NCBI GenBank assembly: GCA_021799435.1
Contig: JAJZAN010000006.1
Coordinates: 1-64,000 of the forward strand
Direction of reading: 5' to 3'
Length of the DNA stretch: 64,000 bases
Source of the DNA: Bacillota bacterium
Lineage (GTDB): Bacteria > Bacillota > Sulfobacillia > Sulfobacillales > Sulfobacillaceae
Under the pieces are notes generated by a model that was not told where the DNA came from, did not search any database, and saw only the letters and a list, made by a program, of their open reading frames with translations. Both the position numbers and the translations under genes were made by a program. How positions within the stretch are numbered: the stretch's first letter is position 1; every line of letters starts with the position of its first letter. Below are positions 45,042-54,380 of this stretch, in pieces.

Positions 45042-45206
45042 ATGAAGGCTGTCCGAACCTGGATTATCGCCGCGCTGAGCCTCACCATTCTGACGTTCAC
45101 CCTCATCGCGCACACGCCCATGCAGACCCACCATGACGTCGCTTCGAGCATCGCCGCGACAACCACGATCTTGTCGCCGGACGGGCCTCCGCCGTGGGAA
45201 CCGTAA
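45042..45206 (+). CDS. Small secreted peptide, candidate signalling pro-peptide
   Basis: A 54-residue product. Positive N-terminus (MKAVR), a hydrophobic helix (TWIIAALSLTILTFTLIAH, about residues 6-24), then a polar stretch and a Pro-rich C-terminus SPDGPPPWEP. It has a strong AAAGGAGG at 8 bases from ATG 45042 and a terminator directly after. Size and layout resemble Phr-type pro-peptides that are exported, trimmed and sensed by TPR proteins; its divergent neighbour is TPR-like. It could equally be a small secreted or membrane protein. Confidence 0.7.
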   Translation: MKAVRTWIIAALSLTILTFTLIAHTPMQTHHDVASSIAATTTILSPDGPPPWEP

Positions 45207-45224
45207 CGATCGACGACGTATAAG

Positions 45225-45245
45225 AGGCGGCCCGGAGGGCCGCCT
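45225..45245. terminator. Terminator between peptide gene and ferredoxin
   Basis: AGGCGGCCC (45225-45233) and GGGCCGCCT (45237-45245) form a perfect 9-bp stem with a GGA loop, between the two convergent genes. A short T-rich tail follows on the + strand. Confidence 0.72.
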
Positions 45246-45258
45246 TCACTGTCCTTAC

Positions 45259-45537
45259 TTACGCTTGCCGGTTCTGATAGAAAAGGCGGTTAGTCTCAAT
45301 GGAGTCGGCGAATTCCTCCGACAGATCACCGATATAGAAGATGGCTTCGACCGGGCATTCGGGTATGCAGGCCCCACAATCAATACACACGTCCGGATCG
45401 ATGTAGAGTTGGGGGGCGAGTTCAAATTCGGCCGGATCATCCATATCGGAGCTGGGATGAATGCAATCCACCGGACACACCGCGACACAGCTCTGATCCT
45501 TCTCATCGATGCAGCGTCGGGTAATTACATGAGCCAT
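45259..45537 (-). CDS. Ferredoxin with two Fe-S cluster motifs
   Basis: A 92-residue bacterial ferredoxin. The first cluster region is CIDEKDQSCVAVCPVDC, spaced as in 7Fe (3Fe-4S plus 4Fe-4S) ferredoxins; the second is CIDCGACIPECPVEAI. The acidic body and 10-residue basic tail fit a low-potential electron carrier. ATG 45537 follows GGGAGG. A TGTGA-N6-TCACA box lies 86 bases upstream, at the end of the DUF488 gene, with a -10-like TACCAT 30 bases beyond the box centre. Confidence 0.92.
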   Translation of the reverse strand: MAHVITRRCIDEKDQSCVAVCPVDCIHPSSDMDDPAEFELAPQLYIDPDVCIDCGACIPECPVEAIFYIGDLSEEFADSIETNRLFYQNRQA

Positions 45538-45622
45538 TCTGAGTCCTCCCAAGGGGCTGGCAATCTCTGCCTGGTGCCCAAAATCTCCCGTTTTATGGTA
45601 CCCCACGGGCCGCGTCGATGGT

Positions 45623-45638
45623 TGTGACCACGATCACA
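45623..45638 (-). promoter_or_regulatory. CRP/FNR-type box upstream of ferredoxin
   Basis: TGTGA-CCACGA-TCACA, a perfect 5-6-5 inverted repeat. It overlaps the DUF488 stop codon, so it probably serves the ferredoxin transcript. On the minus strand TACCAT (45600-45595) starts 30.5 bases from the centre, close to class II activator spacing. Confidence 0.7.
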
Positions 45639-46020
45639 CACCTAGTGCGCCTTCTTGGGCAGCCACATTCAGCAGGAACTCCCGCAGTACGGAGACATGA
45701 CTTAGATCCAGCTTCCGGCTGGCGGTGAGGAGCATGACAGGTTTCTCGCGCCAAAGCGCCAGCACATTCTCCACATCGGAATTGGGGAGCGAGGCGGTAA
45801 GTTCGGCAACGTAGCGCTCACGAAACTCCTCATAACGTGCCGGATCGTGTCCATACCACTGCCTCAGCGTTGTGCTGGGCGCCATCCCTTGAGCCCATAG
45901 ATCCCAGGGCGCCGACAGCTTAGACACTCCGCGAGGCCACAAGCGATCCACCAGCACCCGTGCCGCGTCAGGCGGGTCCGAAGGCGTGCTGATCCGCCCC
46001 GTCGTCAATGGCTTCACCAC
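45634..46020 (-). CDS. DUF488 (YeaO-like) protein
   Basis: A 128-residue protein with the DUF488 pattern RVLVDRLWPRGVSK near the N-terminus, WYGHDP in the middle and LLTASRKLD (the usual YSAKD/E-type segment) later. Function unknown. GTG start at 46020, two bases after the stop of the small upstream gene, so the two are co-transcribed. Confidence 0.88.
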   Translation of the reverse strand: MVKPLTTGRISTPSDPPDAARVLVDRLWPRGVSKLSAPWDLWAQGMAPSTTLRQWYGHDPARYEEFRERYVAELTASLPNSDVENVLALWREKPVMLLTASRKLDLSHVSVLREFLLNVAAQEGALGV

Positions 46021-46022
46021 GT

Positions 46023-46202
46023 CTAATCCTCCAGCGGTCCAAACTCAATTTCCAAAATCTCATCGACTGCGTGATTATCCGCCCATTCAATCACCAAGGT
46101 GCGCATGAGACACGCGGGATTTCTGATAACTTCGATCACCTCACCCATGCGCGGGTCACTTAGCCGTGGATCTCTCACCTGGTCGCCCACTTGGATGGAC
46201 AT
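46023..46202 (-). CDS. Small conserved-looking protein of unknown function
   Basis: A 59-residue acidic protein beginning MSIQVGDQVRDPRLSDPRMG, with a beta-rich pattern (EVIEVIRN, RTLVIEWADN, ILEIEFGPLED) like a small SH3-type or KOW-like barrel. I recognise no family. ATG 46202 has AAAGGAGG 6 bases upstream, good support for a real gene. First gene ahead of DUF488. Confidence 0.7.
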   Translation of the reverse strand: MSIQVGDQVRDPRLSDPRMGEVIEVIRNPACLMRTLVIEWADNHAVDEILEIEFGPLED

Positions 46203-46292
46203 GACCGGCCTCCTTTTCTCCGCAAACAACGATGCGCTGTGACTCCATCATACGCCAAATGCGCACACCGTTCGTACCTCCGGATCACCCGT

Positions 46293-48467
46293 CTAATCCT
46301 CGATAAAAGAATGGTCCGCAACCCGGGCCGCTGGTCGAGGCGTGGACGGCCAGAGTGCCCAATCCCCCAGGATTGTTGTAATGGCCGGGACTAAGAGCGA
46401 CCGCACCACAAAAGTGTCCAAGAGCACCCCAATGGCAGCCACTGACCCGAACTCCAGCAAAATTCGCAGAGGCAGTCCGGTTAGCACGGCGAACGTGCCG
46501 GCCAAAATTAACCCCGCCGCACTAATCACGGGACCAGAGGTCCGAATTCCCCAGCGAATGGCATCAGTCATGGGCGCCTCTCGCCGCCTTGACCAAATGG
46601 CTGACAACATAAAGATATTGTAGTCCTCACCGAGAGCCACCAAAAACACAAACGCGTACAGGGTCACGCCCCCCGCCCAGCCGGATATGCCGAGCACGTT
46701 GTGCAACAGAATCCAACCTGCCCCCAAGGCAGCGAAGAAGGAGAGAATGACCGTCAATATGAGGTAGACGGCTGCCACAATCGAGCGCAAGTACACCAGC
46801 AGCAGGACGAAGATTATGGCGAGCACCAACGGAATCACCCAATGCGTATCGTGCGCAATGGCAGCTCTGCTGTCGGCGTTTTGGGAGGTCTCCCCGCCCA
46901 GGTACACATGCGTTCCCGCTGGGAGGGCCTGCAACGCGGCATGCCGTATGCTTCCCAATTGCTGCATCGCGCTCTCCGAAAGGGGATTGCGGGAGATTTC
47001 AACTTGGTACACGGCCACCGAGCTGCCCTTCCAGTACCCGAATCGGGGAGACTGAACCGTGGTGACGCCGGGCGATCCTAACAGCGCCTTTTCAATAGTA
47101 TGGTGGGCGGCAGGTCCTTCCACCACCACCGCCACCGGACTTAACGCCCCAGGACCCTCTGCGCGCGAAAGGAGGCGGAATCCCTGTACCGACTGAGACG
47201 ACGCCGGAAGCTCCGACAAGAGATTATATGTCGTCCGTATGTGGCCTGCGTTGATAGCCAGCCCTCCCAGCAGGATCACGGCCCCGATAGCCACCGGCCA
47301 TGCCCGGCGCGTCACCAGAGCTGCCAACCAGGTGCGGCCCTTGGGGGCGGTCTTCCCAACCTTTGGCGTATACGGCCAGAAAGCCGGCCGTCCCAAGATA
47401 CTGAGGAGCGCCGGGACCAACGTCAACGAGGCCAGGGCGGTCATGCCGACGCCTACCGCGAAGGGGACGGCAAATCGATGGTCGGAGCCATAGACGGACA
47501 CCAGCAGTGTCAACAGCGCCGCCATCACCGTGCCGGCACTCATCGCCACGGCGCCTGATACGTCGCGATAAGCAGGACGCAGAGCTTGGATGGGATCTTG
47601 GTGACGCCATAGCTCGCGACGGTATCGCGACACGACAAATAGGGTATAATCCGTTCCCGCACCGAACATCAATACGGTCATGATGGATATAGTTTCAGCA
47701 TCCACCACAATCGCGTGGGCTCTGACCAGGGCTGATAAAATTCCCGACGTCACGGCGTAGCTCAATCCGACACTGAGCAAAGGAATCCACGGCAAGAGCG
47801 GGGAGCGGTAGATAAGCAGCAATAAGACCAATATGAGCACGGTCGTGCCGGCCAACAACGTCACGTCAGCGTTTTTGAAGAGGCCGGTGGTGTCTATTGC
47901 AATGCCCGTAGGGCCGGTCAGCCGGGCGGACAAGTGCCCCGACGCCGTGGATACACGCAGCAGATTTTGACCCGTGCTGACTTGCAGCGATCGGCCGGTA
48001 TCCCGTTTGATAGCGGACAGGATCCTGCTGTCTCCGGTTTGATGAAAGAGCAAAGGCACGACCAAGGTTGTTCCCGATCTCAGGGCCAAGCGGTGCAATT
48101 GGTTTGCTTGGACCCCAACGTATGGCACGGACCCCGTTTGATCGGGCAAGCGATGGCGGTCCAAGCGACTCAGGAATTGTGCAATGCCCGCGTAGTCTTT
48201 CGGCATCAATCCGCCCCTGCGGTAGAAGACCAGCAAGCCTGGACTGGCGTGCGTCCCGGGAAAGGCACCGTTTTCGATTTTACTCGCTTGGACAGAAGAA
48301 GCGGTCGTTGGCAAGTTAGCCGGGTTGGGCGATTCTACCTTAGAGATTGAGGGCAATACGGCGGTCATCACAATGGCGGCCACAACCCAGACAGCAACCG
48401 TCAGCCACCGGGCGCGCCGCCCCGTGAACCACGTTGAAACACGCTCCCATCCGCGAAATCTTCCCAT
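46293..48467 (-). CDS. MMPL-family RND transporter
   Basis: A 724-residue exporter with two repeats of six helices. The halves show the family motifs VDAETISIMTVLMFGAGTDYTLFVVSRYRREL and GEDYNIFMLSAIWSRRREAPMTDAI, including Asp residues in TM4-type helices for proton transport. MMPL proteins move lipids or drugs in actinobacteria and Firmicutes. ATG 48467 is 8 bases after TTGGAGG. Alone, with no adjacent regulator. Confidence 0.93.
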   Translation of the reverse strand: MGRFRGWERVSTWFTGRRARWLTVAVWVVAAIVMTAVLPSISKVESPNPANLPTTASSVQASKIENGAFPGTHASPGLLVFYRRGGLMPKDYAGIAQFLSRLDRHRLPDQTGSVPYVGVQANQLHRLALRSGTTLVVPLLFHQTGDSRILSAIKRDTGRSLQVSTGQNLLRVSTASGHLSARLTGPTGIAIDTTGLFKNADVTLLAGTTVLILVLLLLIYRSPLLPWIPLLSVGLSYAVTSGILSALVRAHAIVVDAETISIMTVLMFGAGTDYTLFVVSRYRRELWRHQDPIQALRPAYRDVSGAVAMSAGTVMAALLTLLVSVYGSDHRFAVPFAVGVGMTALASLTLVPALLSILGRPAFWPYTPKVGKTAPKGRTWLAALVTRRAWPVAIGAVILLGGLAINAGHIRTTYNLLSELPASSQSVQGFRLLSRAEGPGALSPVAVVVEGPAAHHTIEKALLGSPGVTTVQSPRFGYWKGSSVAVYQVEISRNPLSESAMQQLGSIRHAALQALPAGTHVYLGGETSQNADSRAAIAHDTHWVIPLVLAIIFVLLLVYLRSIVAAVYLILTVILSFFAALGAGWILLHNVLGISGWAGGVTLYAFVFLVALGEDYNIFMLSAIWSRRREAPMTDAIRWGIRTSGPVISAAGLILAGTFAVLTGLPLRILLEFGSVAAIGVLLDTFVVRSLLVPAITTILGDWALWPSTPRPAARVADHSFIED

Positions 48468-48581
48468 TTGTCGGTCCTCCAATATAATTAACTTCCCGGT
48501 ATAAATAAATACCCAAATGGGCGAATCGTGTCAATGGATTTTTTAAGTTCCTAGTCCGCGCCCCTCGTTGATTGTTAAAGA

Positions 48582-49745
48582 TTAGCTGCCGCTCCCGCTT
48601 CCAGTCGGGGTAGGAGAGCGTGAAGTGCTTCTTTGCGTGACCGACCCGGCCCCCGCTGGCTCCGTGATTGACGATGTCCCACGCTGCTTGGGCGCAGGTT
48701 GTTTCATGAAGAGCCGGCTTGCCGCCAGGATAAGCAACTCCATCCCCAAGTACAGGGGTACCACTGGATCAATCCAATGCAAAACGATTTGCGTCGCAGC
48801 ATGAGGCGAGGTGATGAGCAAGCTTCCCACCCACCACCATCCGGTCACGGGGATCGGGGTCCACCGGGCGGTACGGGGCCATCGATAACTTACCACCCAT
48901 TGGGTTAGCCGCAAGTGCACGATGAATCCCATCCCCATGCCAATGGTCCACGTCAGGATGACCATGATACCGATACGGGAGAGAAAGAATGTGCTATCCA
49001 AGGTGACGTGGTCCAAAACAAAGACCAACGGCCACCGCACTTGAATAAGAGCTTCAGGCCCCAGGGATCCCATGGCAACCACATACAGGAGTATGAAAAA
49101 CAGAATGGGAATCTCAATAGATACCAAGCGCCATGCCCAACTCGGGGGTTCGGCCGCAAACGAACTCGCCATGCGCAGGGTGACCCCAACCGACAGGCCG
49201 ATGAAGGCCTCCACACCCGCGGCCCGAATCACGGGGATGACCTGCACAACCTGATTAGGCTCTAATGGTCTCAGGTGGTGTACGGTCGTGAACGAGATGC
49301 CCAAGATAATCACAGCTCCCGCCGCTAAGATGGGTACCCACAAGGCAACGACCCGCCACGGAACATTGCCGCGGCGCATGGCGGCGGACGCGCTGGCAAC
49401 AAGAAGCGGAGTGGAGAGCACCCACCGCGGGGTTTCAAAATAATAGAAAGTCTGCAGCATACCGGAGAGTTCGGACACCATCACCGCATCGAGGATGACC
49501 ACGCCTAATACCCCCAAAATGTTGAGCCCGCGAAAAATCATCTGCCAGAGCGCAGGCTGGTTCTCTCGCGCGGGATTTAGCAAGGCCACCGCTATACCCC
49601 AGAGCCCCGTCAACATGAGAGTGATATCGGCGTTCTGACCTGCCGCCATAACAATGTGAAGCGGCCACACAAACAAGCCGTCCGTCACAATGCTCGCAAA
49701 CGCGATCCAGATAATGGCCATGGAATTTAGCGGGGTCTCTCTCAC
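48582..49745 (-). CDS. gerKB: Spore germination receptor permease subunit (GerAB/GerKB)
   Basis: A 387-residue APC-type membrane protein with about ten helices, ending in a Ser/Thr/Pro-rich soluble tail (residues about 350-387) that is unusual for the family. Germinant-binding B subunit of a Ger receptor in the spore inner membrane. Its sequence is diverged, so identity rests partly on gerKA and gerKC immediately upstream. GTG start at 49745 follows GGAGGGGG by 7 bases and overlaps the gerKC stop as GTGA. Confidence 0.85.
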   Translation of the reverse strand: MRETPLNSMAIIWIAFASIVTDGLFVWPLHIVMAAGQNADITLMLTGLWGIAVALLNPARENQPALWQMIFRGLNILGVLGVVILDAVMVSELSGMLQTFYYFETPRWVLSTPLLVASASAAMRRGNVPWRVVALWVPILAAGAVIILGISFTTVHHLRPLEPNQVVQVIPVIRAAGVEAFIGLSVGVTLRMASSFAAEPPSWAWRLVSIEIPILFFILLYVVAMGSLGPEALIQVRWPLVFVLDHVTLDSTFFLSRIGIMVILTWTIGMGMGFIVHLRLTQWVVSYRWPRTARWTPIPVTGWWWVGSLLITSPHAATQIVLHWIDPVVPLYLGMELLILAASRLFMKQPAPKQRGTSSITEPAGAGSVTQRSTSRSPTPTGSGSGS

Positions 49746-50839
49746 CGAAGCACCCCCTCCTCCCGCAACGTAAACCGCACTTGGGTTTCCAGTGTCCACC
49801 CTGACCAGTTGGCCACATTGTCATCAATGTTTGCATCCGACCAATGGCCCAACCGGTGAAAGCCCATCGGGTCCGTATGCGTCACGACAGCCTCATGCCA
49901 AGCCGCCACCACCTTCTGCTGAATGAGGTCAGCCGTTCTCTTCTCCACCTGCCGGTCCATGGCGATGCTGTCTCCCTGTCCCATCATCCCTCCTACCACC
50001 ACGCCGGAACAGCGCAGGTGCAATTGCACCGTCACCCCGTTTGGGGTCTGTACCACCCGGGTCTGGGCATGCCCGCGAATCAACCCGACGGAGTCGGGTT
50101 GATTGCCGACCATCACCGTCTCCGTTGTTCGCTGGACCCGCCCTACCGCATACGCCCACCCATCCGTCTCCGTGGTGCTCCAGAGTAAGATGCCGTGAGG
50201 GCTTAGGACCGCCAACTGGTGGAGAGCCACTTGCTGCCCGGTGGGATGTACCTCCATCACAGCCGGCGAGATGCCAGGAGTGGCCATTTCCGCCCAAATC
50301 CGCCAACCGCGGCCTGGCCAAAGCACGGGTTGTATGCGGCTGTTGAGGGCGCGGTAGAGCGCCACATCGGGCACCACCTCGCTGGGCGGGGTAATCTCCA
50401 GCGCCTTCCGAGCATCGGGCGATGTCAGAACCCAGAAGGTCATGACAAATCGTCCTGAATCGGCCGTCTCTTGGAGGGTCGATGTCCAGACCTTCAGAGG
50501 AAGGCGTGATGACATGCACAAAATGCGAATCTGCCCTAAGTATAGGGCTCGGCTTTGGCGCCGCTGCACCGAATCAATTGCCTTTGTCAGGGTCGGCGCC
50601 TGCACGGAAATTGAATAAAACTGTTCGCTGGGCGGTATTGTCGCAATACTGGAGGCGGTAACAGTCACATTGGGAAAGAGAAAGGTGAAGTCATATTGAT
50701 CCGGTTCCCGAGTTGGGTCGACCGAAATGCCAGCCACGGGAGCACGAAATTCCACCGGATGCTGATCCCAACACCCGGTCAAACTCGTCCCGAGCAGGAG
50801 CGTTGCCAGGGTTCCCCGAACCCATCGCCAGGCCCGCAT
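49742..50839 (-). CDS. gerKC: Spore germination lipoprotein (GerAC/GerKC)
   Basis: A 365-residue lipoprotein with signal peptide and lipobox LTGC, lipidated at Cys23, followed by WD as in Ger(x)C proteins. The mature body carries family features such as VEFRAPVAGISVD and SRALYLGQIRILCMSS. C subunit of the receptor, on the outer face of the spore inner membrane. It begins directly after the gerKA stop (TAG-ATG). Confidence 0.92.
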   Translation of the reverse strand: MRAWRWVRGTLATLLLGTSLTGCWDQHPVEFRAPVAGISVDPTREPDQYDFTFLFPNVTVTASSIATIPPSEQFYSISVQAPTLTKAIDSVQRRQSRALYLGQIRILCMSSRLPLKVWTSTLQETADSGRFVMTFWVLTSPDARKALEITPPSEVVPDVALYRALNSRIQPVLWPGRGWRIWAEMATPGISPAVMEVHPTGQQVALHQLAVLSPHGILLWSTTETDGWAYAVGRVQRTTETVMVGNQPDSVGLIRGHAQTRVVQTPNGVTVQLHLRCSGVVVGGMMGQGDSIAMDRQVEKRTADLIQQKVVAAWHEAVVTHTDPMGFHRLGHWSDANIDDNVANWSGWTLETQVRFTLREEGVLR

Positions 50840-52348
50840 CTATGATTGGTCCATCCAACGCAGATCTTGGGTCCGCGATTCCGTGAGGCGGCGCCGCAAG
50901 TATGCCCAGGGCGTGCGCCACAAAAAGTTAGCCCAATCCTTGGGGCGCCACGGACTGAAGGGTGCAAAATACGGTGTGCCGAATGAGCTCAGGCTCACCA
51001 GTTCGATAGACAGCCATAGCGCGGACAGCAGCATGCCATAAATGCCGAGGACGAAAGCGCTCAGGAGCATGACCCAGTTAAGCATTCTCCAGCTGGCGAT
51101 CAACTCATAGGCAGGGCCGCTGAACAAGCTTAAGGCCGTCATGGTCATCACCACAATGATTTGCGCACTGACGAAACCGGCCTTAACCACGGAGGTTCCC
51201 ACCACAATGGCGCCCACGGTGCCGATGGTGGAGGCCAAGACGGTGGGCAGCCTCAGCGCCGCTTCGCGCAGAATCTCGACGACGAGGATCATTACCAACA
51301 CCTCGACAAAAGGCGTAAACGGAAGTCCGGTGTGACTTCCGGCGACAATATCCAATAGCGAGGGCGAGATGAGATCCGGGTTGACCTCAGTCAGGGCGAT
51401 ATAGAGTCCAGGTAGGAAAATGCCAAACCCCCAAGCCACCAATCGAATAATGCGGACGAAAGATGCATCGTACCAAGGAGTCGAATAATCTGCGGAGGTG
51501 CGGTAAAAATCTGCTATGGTGGCGGGCACGGTGATGGCGAACGGGTCCCCTGCCACCAATATGGCAACCTTGCCGCTCTGCAGTTGCAGGGCGGCCAAAT
51601 CCACCCGCTCCGTGTACCGCACGGTGGGCATAAAAGTCCAGTTATGGTCGCGAATGAGGCTGCCGATTCGGGTTGCATTAGTGGGCGTGTCGATTTTAAT
51701 GGCGTTCAGCCTCTCTCTCACGGTATTCAACACCGTCGGTGACGCCAGACCATCGACATAGACCATGTAGCAAGCTGTCGGCATACGTTCACCAATGGTG
51801 ATTTGCTCTGCAGCTAGTTGCGGCGTCGGCAGACGCTGCCGCAATTGAGCCAACTGGACGGTAAGTGTCTCCACGAACGCTTCCTGCGGGCCGCGGATAG
51901 CCAGCTCCGTTTGAGGAATATCCACCGCGCGATGAGGCGGTTTCTTGAGATCCACCAGCACCACACCCGGGGTGCCGGACTCTGCGACCACCACCTCGCC
52001 GGTGAGATAACCTTGGAGCAGATCCTCCCAGCGTTGGGCCTGACGGGAAGCGACACCGCTGCCGCTCAGAACGCTGGGGAGTTGCCCGGTCGTAAGAACC
52101 GTAGTCAAGCGTTCTGTGTCGACCATGCCGTCCAAATAGATCACAAGGCACGGCCCCTGAGAACCTGGTGTCTCCTGGACGACCAGATCGGGGGCTCGCT
52201 TCTGCATTTCGGCCATGAGCCTTTTTATGATCGCCACATCGCCGCGGTCCAGTGCTGCTTGTCCGACAAGTTCTTGGACCGTGGGAATCCAGTGGCTTAA
52301 AACGTCCAGCAGATGGTCTGCCTGTTGAGCCCACAGCGACGCTCGCAT
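50840..52348 (-). CDS. gerKA: Spore germination receptor subunit A (GerKA)
   Basis: A 502-residue GerA-family protein. The soluble N-terminal half contains GRDHNWTFMPTVRYTERVD-type strands and LVAGDPFAITVP, and the membrane half has GLYIALTEVNPDLI, PFTPFVEVLVMILVVEILREA and RLP, all typical. First gene of the ger operon. An AGGCAGGG site precedes ATG 52348. Expression in the forespore would need sigma-G; no confident sigma-G promoter was seen. Confidence 0.94.
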   Translation of the reverse strand: MRASLWAQQADHLLDVLSHWIPTVQELVGQAALDRGDVAIIKRLMAEMQKRAPDLVVQETPGSQGPCLVIYLDGMVDTERLTTVLTTGQLPSVLSGSGVASRQAQRWEDLLQGYLTGEVVVAESGTPGVVLVDLKKPPHRAVDIPQTELAIRGPQEAFVETLTVQLAQLRQRLPTPQLAAEQITIGERMPTACYMVYVDGLASPTVLNTVRERLNAIKIDTPTNATRIGSLIRDHNWTFMPTVRYTERVDLAALQLQSGKVAILVAGDPFAITVPATIADFYRTSADYSTPWYDASFVRIIRLVAWGFGIFLPGLYIALTEVNPDLISPSLLDIVAGSHTGLPFTPFVEVLVMILVVEILREAALRLPTVLASTIGTVGAIVVGTSVVKAGFVSAQIIVVMTMTALSLFSGPAYELIASWRMLNWVMLLSAFVLGIYGMLLSALWLSIELVSLSSFGTPYFAPFSPWRPKDWANFLWRTPWAYLRRRLTESRTQDLRWMDQS

Positions 52349-52918
52349 CGAAAACCCTGCCTTTCATGTCACTAATGGGTAGAGTTTCCGCGATCCATCC
52401 AACTTATCCCATGCGCAGTGCTGCCGCGATAGGGCCAAACGGTTACCTGCGTTTGAAATGGGTGTTGCGAAGAGGTCGCTCCCAGCCTGGAACCGCAGTC
52501 TTCCCAGCCAAACTCTTGGCGGGTCCATGGCTCGCGTTATTTTTGACGGTGGAGTCGTACTGTAATGGACTGTTTATTACTTCGCACATGGCTGCCATCG
52601 TTGGAGGACTCATTTTGAAACCAAGTTCATTACGCGAGCGAAGGCCGGCAATAATACCACCGCGGAGCACCGCCGGATTCAGGTCAGTCCCCCCTCCGCC
52701 GCTAACGCTCCCTAAGAGCGAGGGGTCACTCGTCTGAACTGGGGGATCCGGCTGCTAAACTAGCCATGGACGCTGCCTACGCGGTGGCGCATGCGCGGCC
52801 TGTATAAATGCATCGTGCGGACGCTCTCGGCCATCGTCATGGCGTTTGGTCTTTATATGGGCATGACAATATTGTAGGCATTCAGCGCGCAGCGCCGGGT
52901 GCGATCGCTTCCGAGATC
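52349..52918. other. Intergenic region between ger operon and lipA
   Basis: About 570 bases with no supported gene. It contains the promoter of the ger operon, a small CGCTC/GAGCG hairpin near 52707-52721 and, at 52791-52877, a 28-codon frame ending in a hydrophobic helix but without a ribosome site. lipA ends at 52919 on the minus strand. Confidence 0.5.
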
Positions 52919-53812
52919 TCAGGATTTAACCGCAGCCGTCGCCTGCCGCGCCTGACGAGCCGCATGATATGAGGTCCGCACCAAGGGACCGGACTCCACG
53001 TGGAGAAATCCCCGCTTCATCCCTTCTTCCTGCAAAGCGGCAAATTCATTTGGAGTGTAGAAGCGTACCATCTCCATCTGCTTGTGCGTAGGACGCAAGT
53101 ATTGGCCAATGGTGACGATGTCCACGCCCACACCCCGCAAGTCATCCAGTGTCTCTAAAATCTCGTCCCAGTGCTCCCCTACCCCGAGCATCATGCTTGA
53201 CTTGGTGCGCTGGCCGGGATTCATAATCTTGGCGTTGCGCAACACCTCCAAAGAGCGGTCATATGTAGCCCGGGAGCGCACCTTTGGCGTCATTCGGCGC
53301 ACCGTTTCTATGTTGTGATCGAGCAGCTCCGGCTTCTTATCCACCACAAGTTGCAAGGCAATTTCATCGCCTGCGAAGTCCGGGATTAACAGCTCCACCT
53401 GACATCCGGGGGCTTCGCGGCGAATGGCCAAAACCGTCGCCCCAAAAATTGACGCCCCGCCATCGGGAAGATCGTCGCGGTCCACGCTGGTAATCACAGC
53501 ATGATCCAACTGCATGTCCCGTACAGCGTCCGCCACCCGGTCCGGTTCCTCCCAATCCACGCGGCCTCCCGGGCGCCCGCTCTTAACGGCGCAAAACCGA
53601 CAATTCCGGGTGCAGGTGTCGCCCAATATCATAAACGTGGCCGTTTTATCCTTGTCCCAACACTCAAAGATGTTGGGACAATGCGCTTCCTCGCAGACGG
53701 TATGAAGCGTTTTGCCCCGCATGATTCCCTTCAGCCTCTGATAATTTGGGCCCGGAGTCGCTTTTATCGTGAGCCACGGCGGCTTTTCACCAACGATACC
53801 CATTCTCGTCAT
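52919..53812 (-). CDS. lipA: Lipoyl synthase
   Basis: A 297-residue radical-SAM enzyme that inserts two sulfurs into protein-bound octanoate. The auxiliary cluster motif CEEAHCPNIFEC, the radical-SAM motif CTRNCRFC and the C-terminal RTSYHA serine are present, covering all known cluster ligands. ATG 53812 follows AAAGGAGTGGC; a 16-codon longer frame is less likely. No lipB or lipM gene is adjacent. Confidence 0.96.
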   Translation of the reverse strand: MTRMGIVGEKPPWLTIKATPGPNYQRLKGIMRGKTLHTVCEEAHCPNIFECWDKDKTATFMILGDTCTRNCRFCAVKSGRPGGRVDWEEPDRVADAVRDMQLDHAVITSVDRDDLPDGGASIFGATVLAIRREAPGCQVELLIPDFAGDEIALQLVVDKKPELLDHNIETVRRMTPKVRSRATYDRSLEVLRNAKIMNPGQRTKSSMMLGVGEHWDEILETLDDLRGVGVDIVTIGQYLRPTHKQMEMVRFYTPNEFAALQEEGMKRGFLHVESGPLVRTSYHAARQARQATAAVKS

Positions 53813-53946
53813 GCCACTCCTTTCGGGTTTCTCAAACAGTCGGCGCCGCCCTCCTGGCATGGAGGCCTCAAGCGCTCATCACACTCTGTGCCAAAGGCCG
53901 CTCAGGCCGGGCTTCGTTCCACCCACAAGGACCTCGCCAGCGCCTC

Positions 53947-54147
53947 CTAGGCCGAGTTCCTCTCACCCCCGCTCAACACCCATGCGGCGTATAGGCGCCC
54001 CGCCTCTTCAGCGTGTTCGGCGCAATAGTAGTAGTCCGTATTCGGCAGGTAGTGGGTCGCTGGCCGGTCACAAAAACAAGCGGGAACTCCCATTTCATTC
54101 GTCGATGCATCACCTAGTGGCTTAAGAACCGGCAACTCTGGTGCCAT
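53947..54147 (-). CDS. Small Cys/His-rich protein, probable metal binder
   Basis: A 66-residue protein with CFCDRPATHYLPNTDYYYCAEHAEEAG: three cysteines and several histidines in a zinc-finger-like layout (CxC...CxxH). I recognise no named family. ATG 54147 follows AAAGG by 11 bases. A CRP/FNR box at 54365-54380 with a matching -10 (54338-54343) points toward this gene, leaving a leader of about 180 bases. Confidence 0.6.
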   Translation of the reverse strand: MAPELPVLKPLGDASTNEMGVPACFCDRPATHYLPNTDYYYCAEHAEEAGRLYAAWVLSGGERNSA

Positions 54148-54337
54148 CCTGCACACATCCTTTCCCGTGTATGTTTTAACGTCCTAAGCAGGAATCAACG
54201 CCCTTGGGGCGCGCTCGAAACCGTCTCTGTTTCCACTTCAAGACGGCTCTGGCACGGCACTTTTCGACGCTGGCATTCTTGCGGTCGGGCGCAGGCAAAC
54301 CCAAAACCTTCGACGTGCCGGATAGGACATTTCCTGA

Positions 54338-54380
54338 AACATATGTCATCACGGGAAAGCAATGCGTGACAAAAATCACG
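54338..54380 (-). promoter_or_regulatory. CRP/FNR-type box with -10, directed toward the small Cys/His gene
   Basis: Box CGTGA-CAAAAA-TCACG at 54365-54380. On the minus strand TATGTT (54343-54338) begins 29.5 bases from the box centre, the same spacing as at the DUF2249 promoters. The predicted start is near 54331. The + strand shows no matching -10. Confidence 0.6.

Noticed and set aside
52349-52420. Sigma-G promoter for the ger operon (GGATAAG...CATTAGT)
   Set aside because: The two elements are about 25 bases apart, too far for sigma-G, and the -10 match is poor.
52791-52877. 28-codon frame with a hydrophobic C-terminal helix
   Set aside because: No convincing ribosome site or promoter; too short to separate from chance. 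Could be revisited with ribosome profiling.
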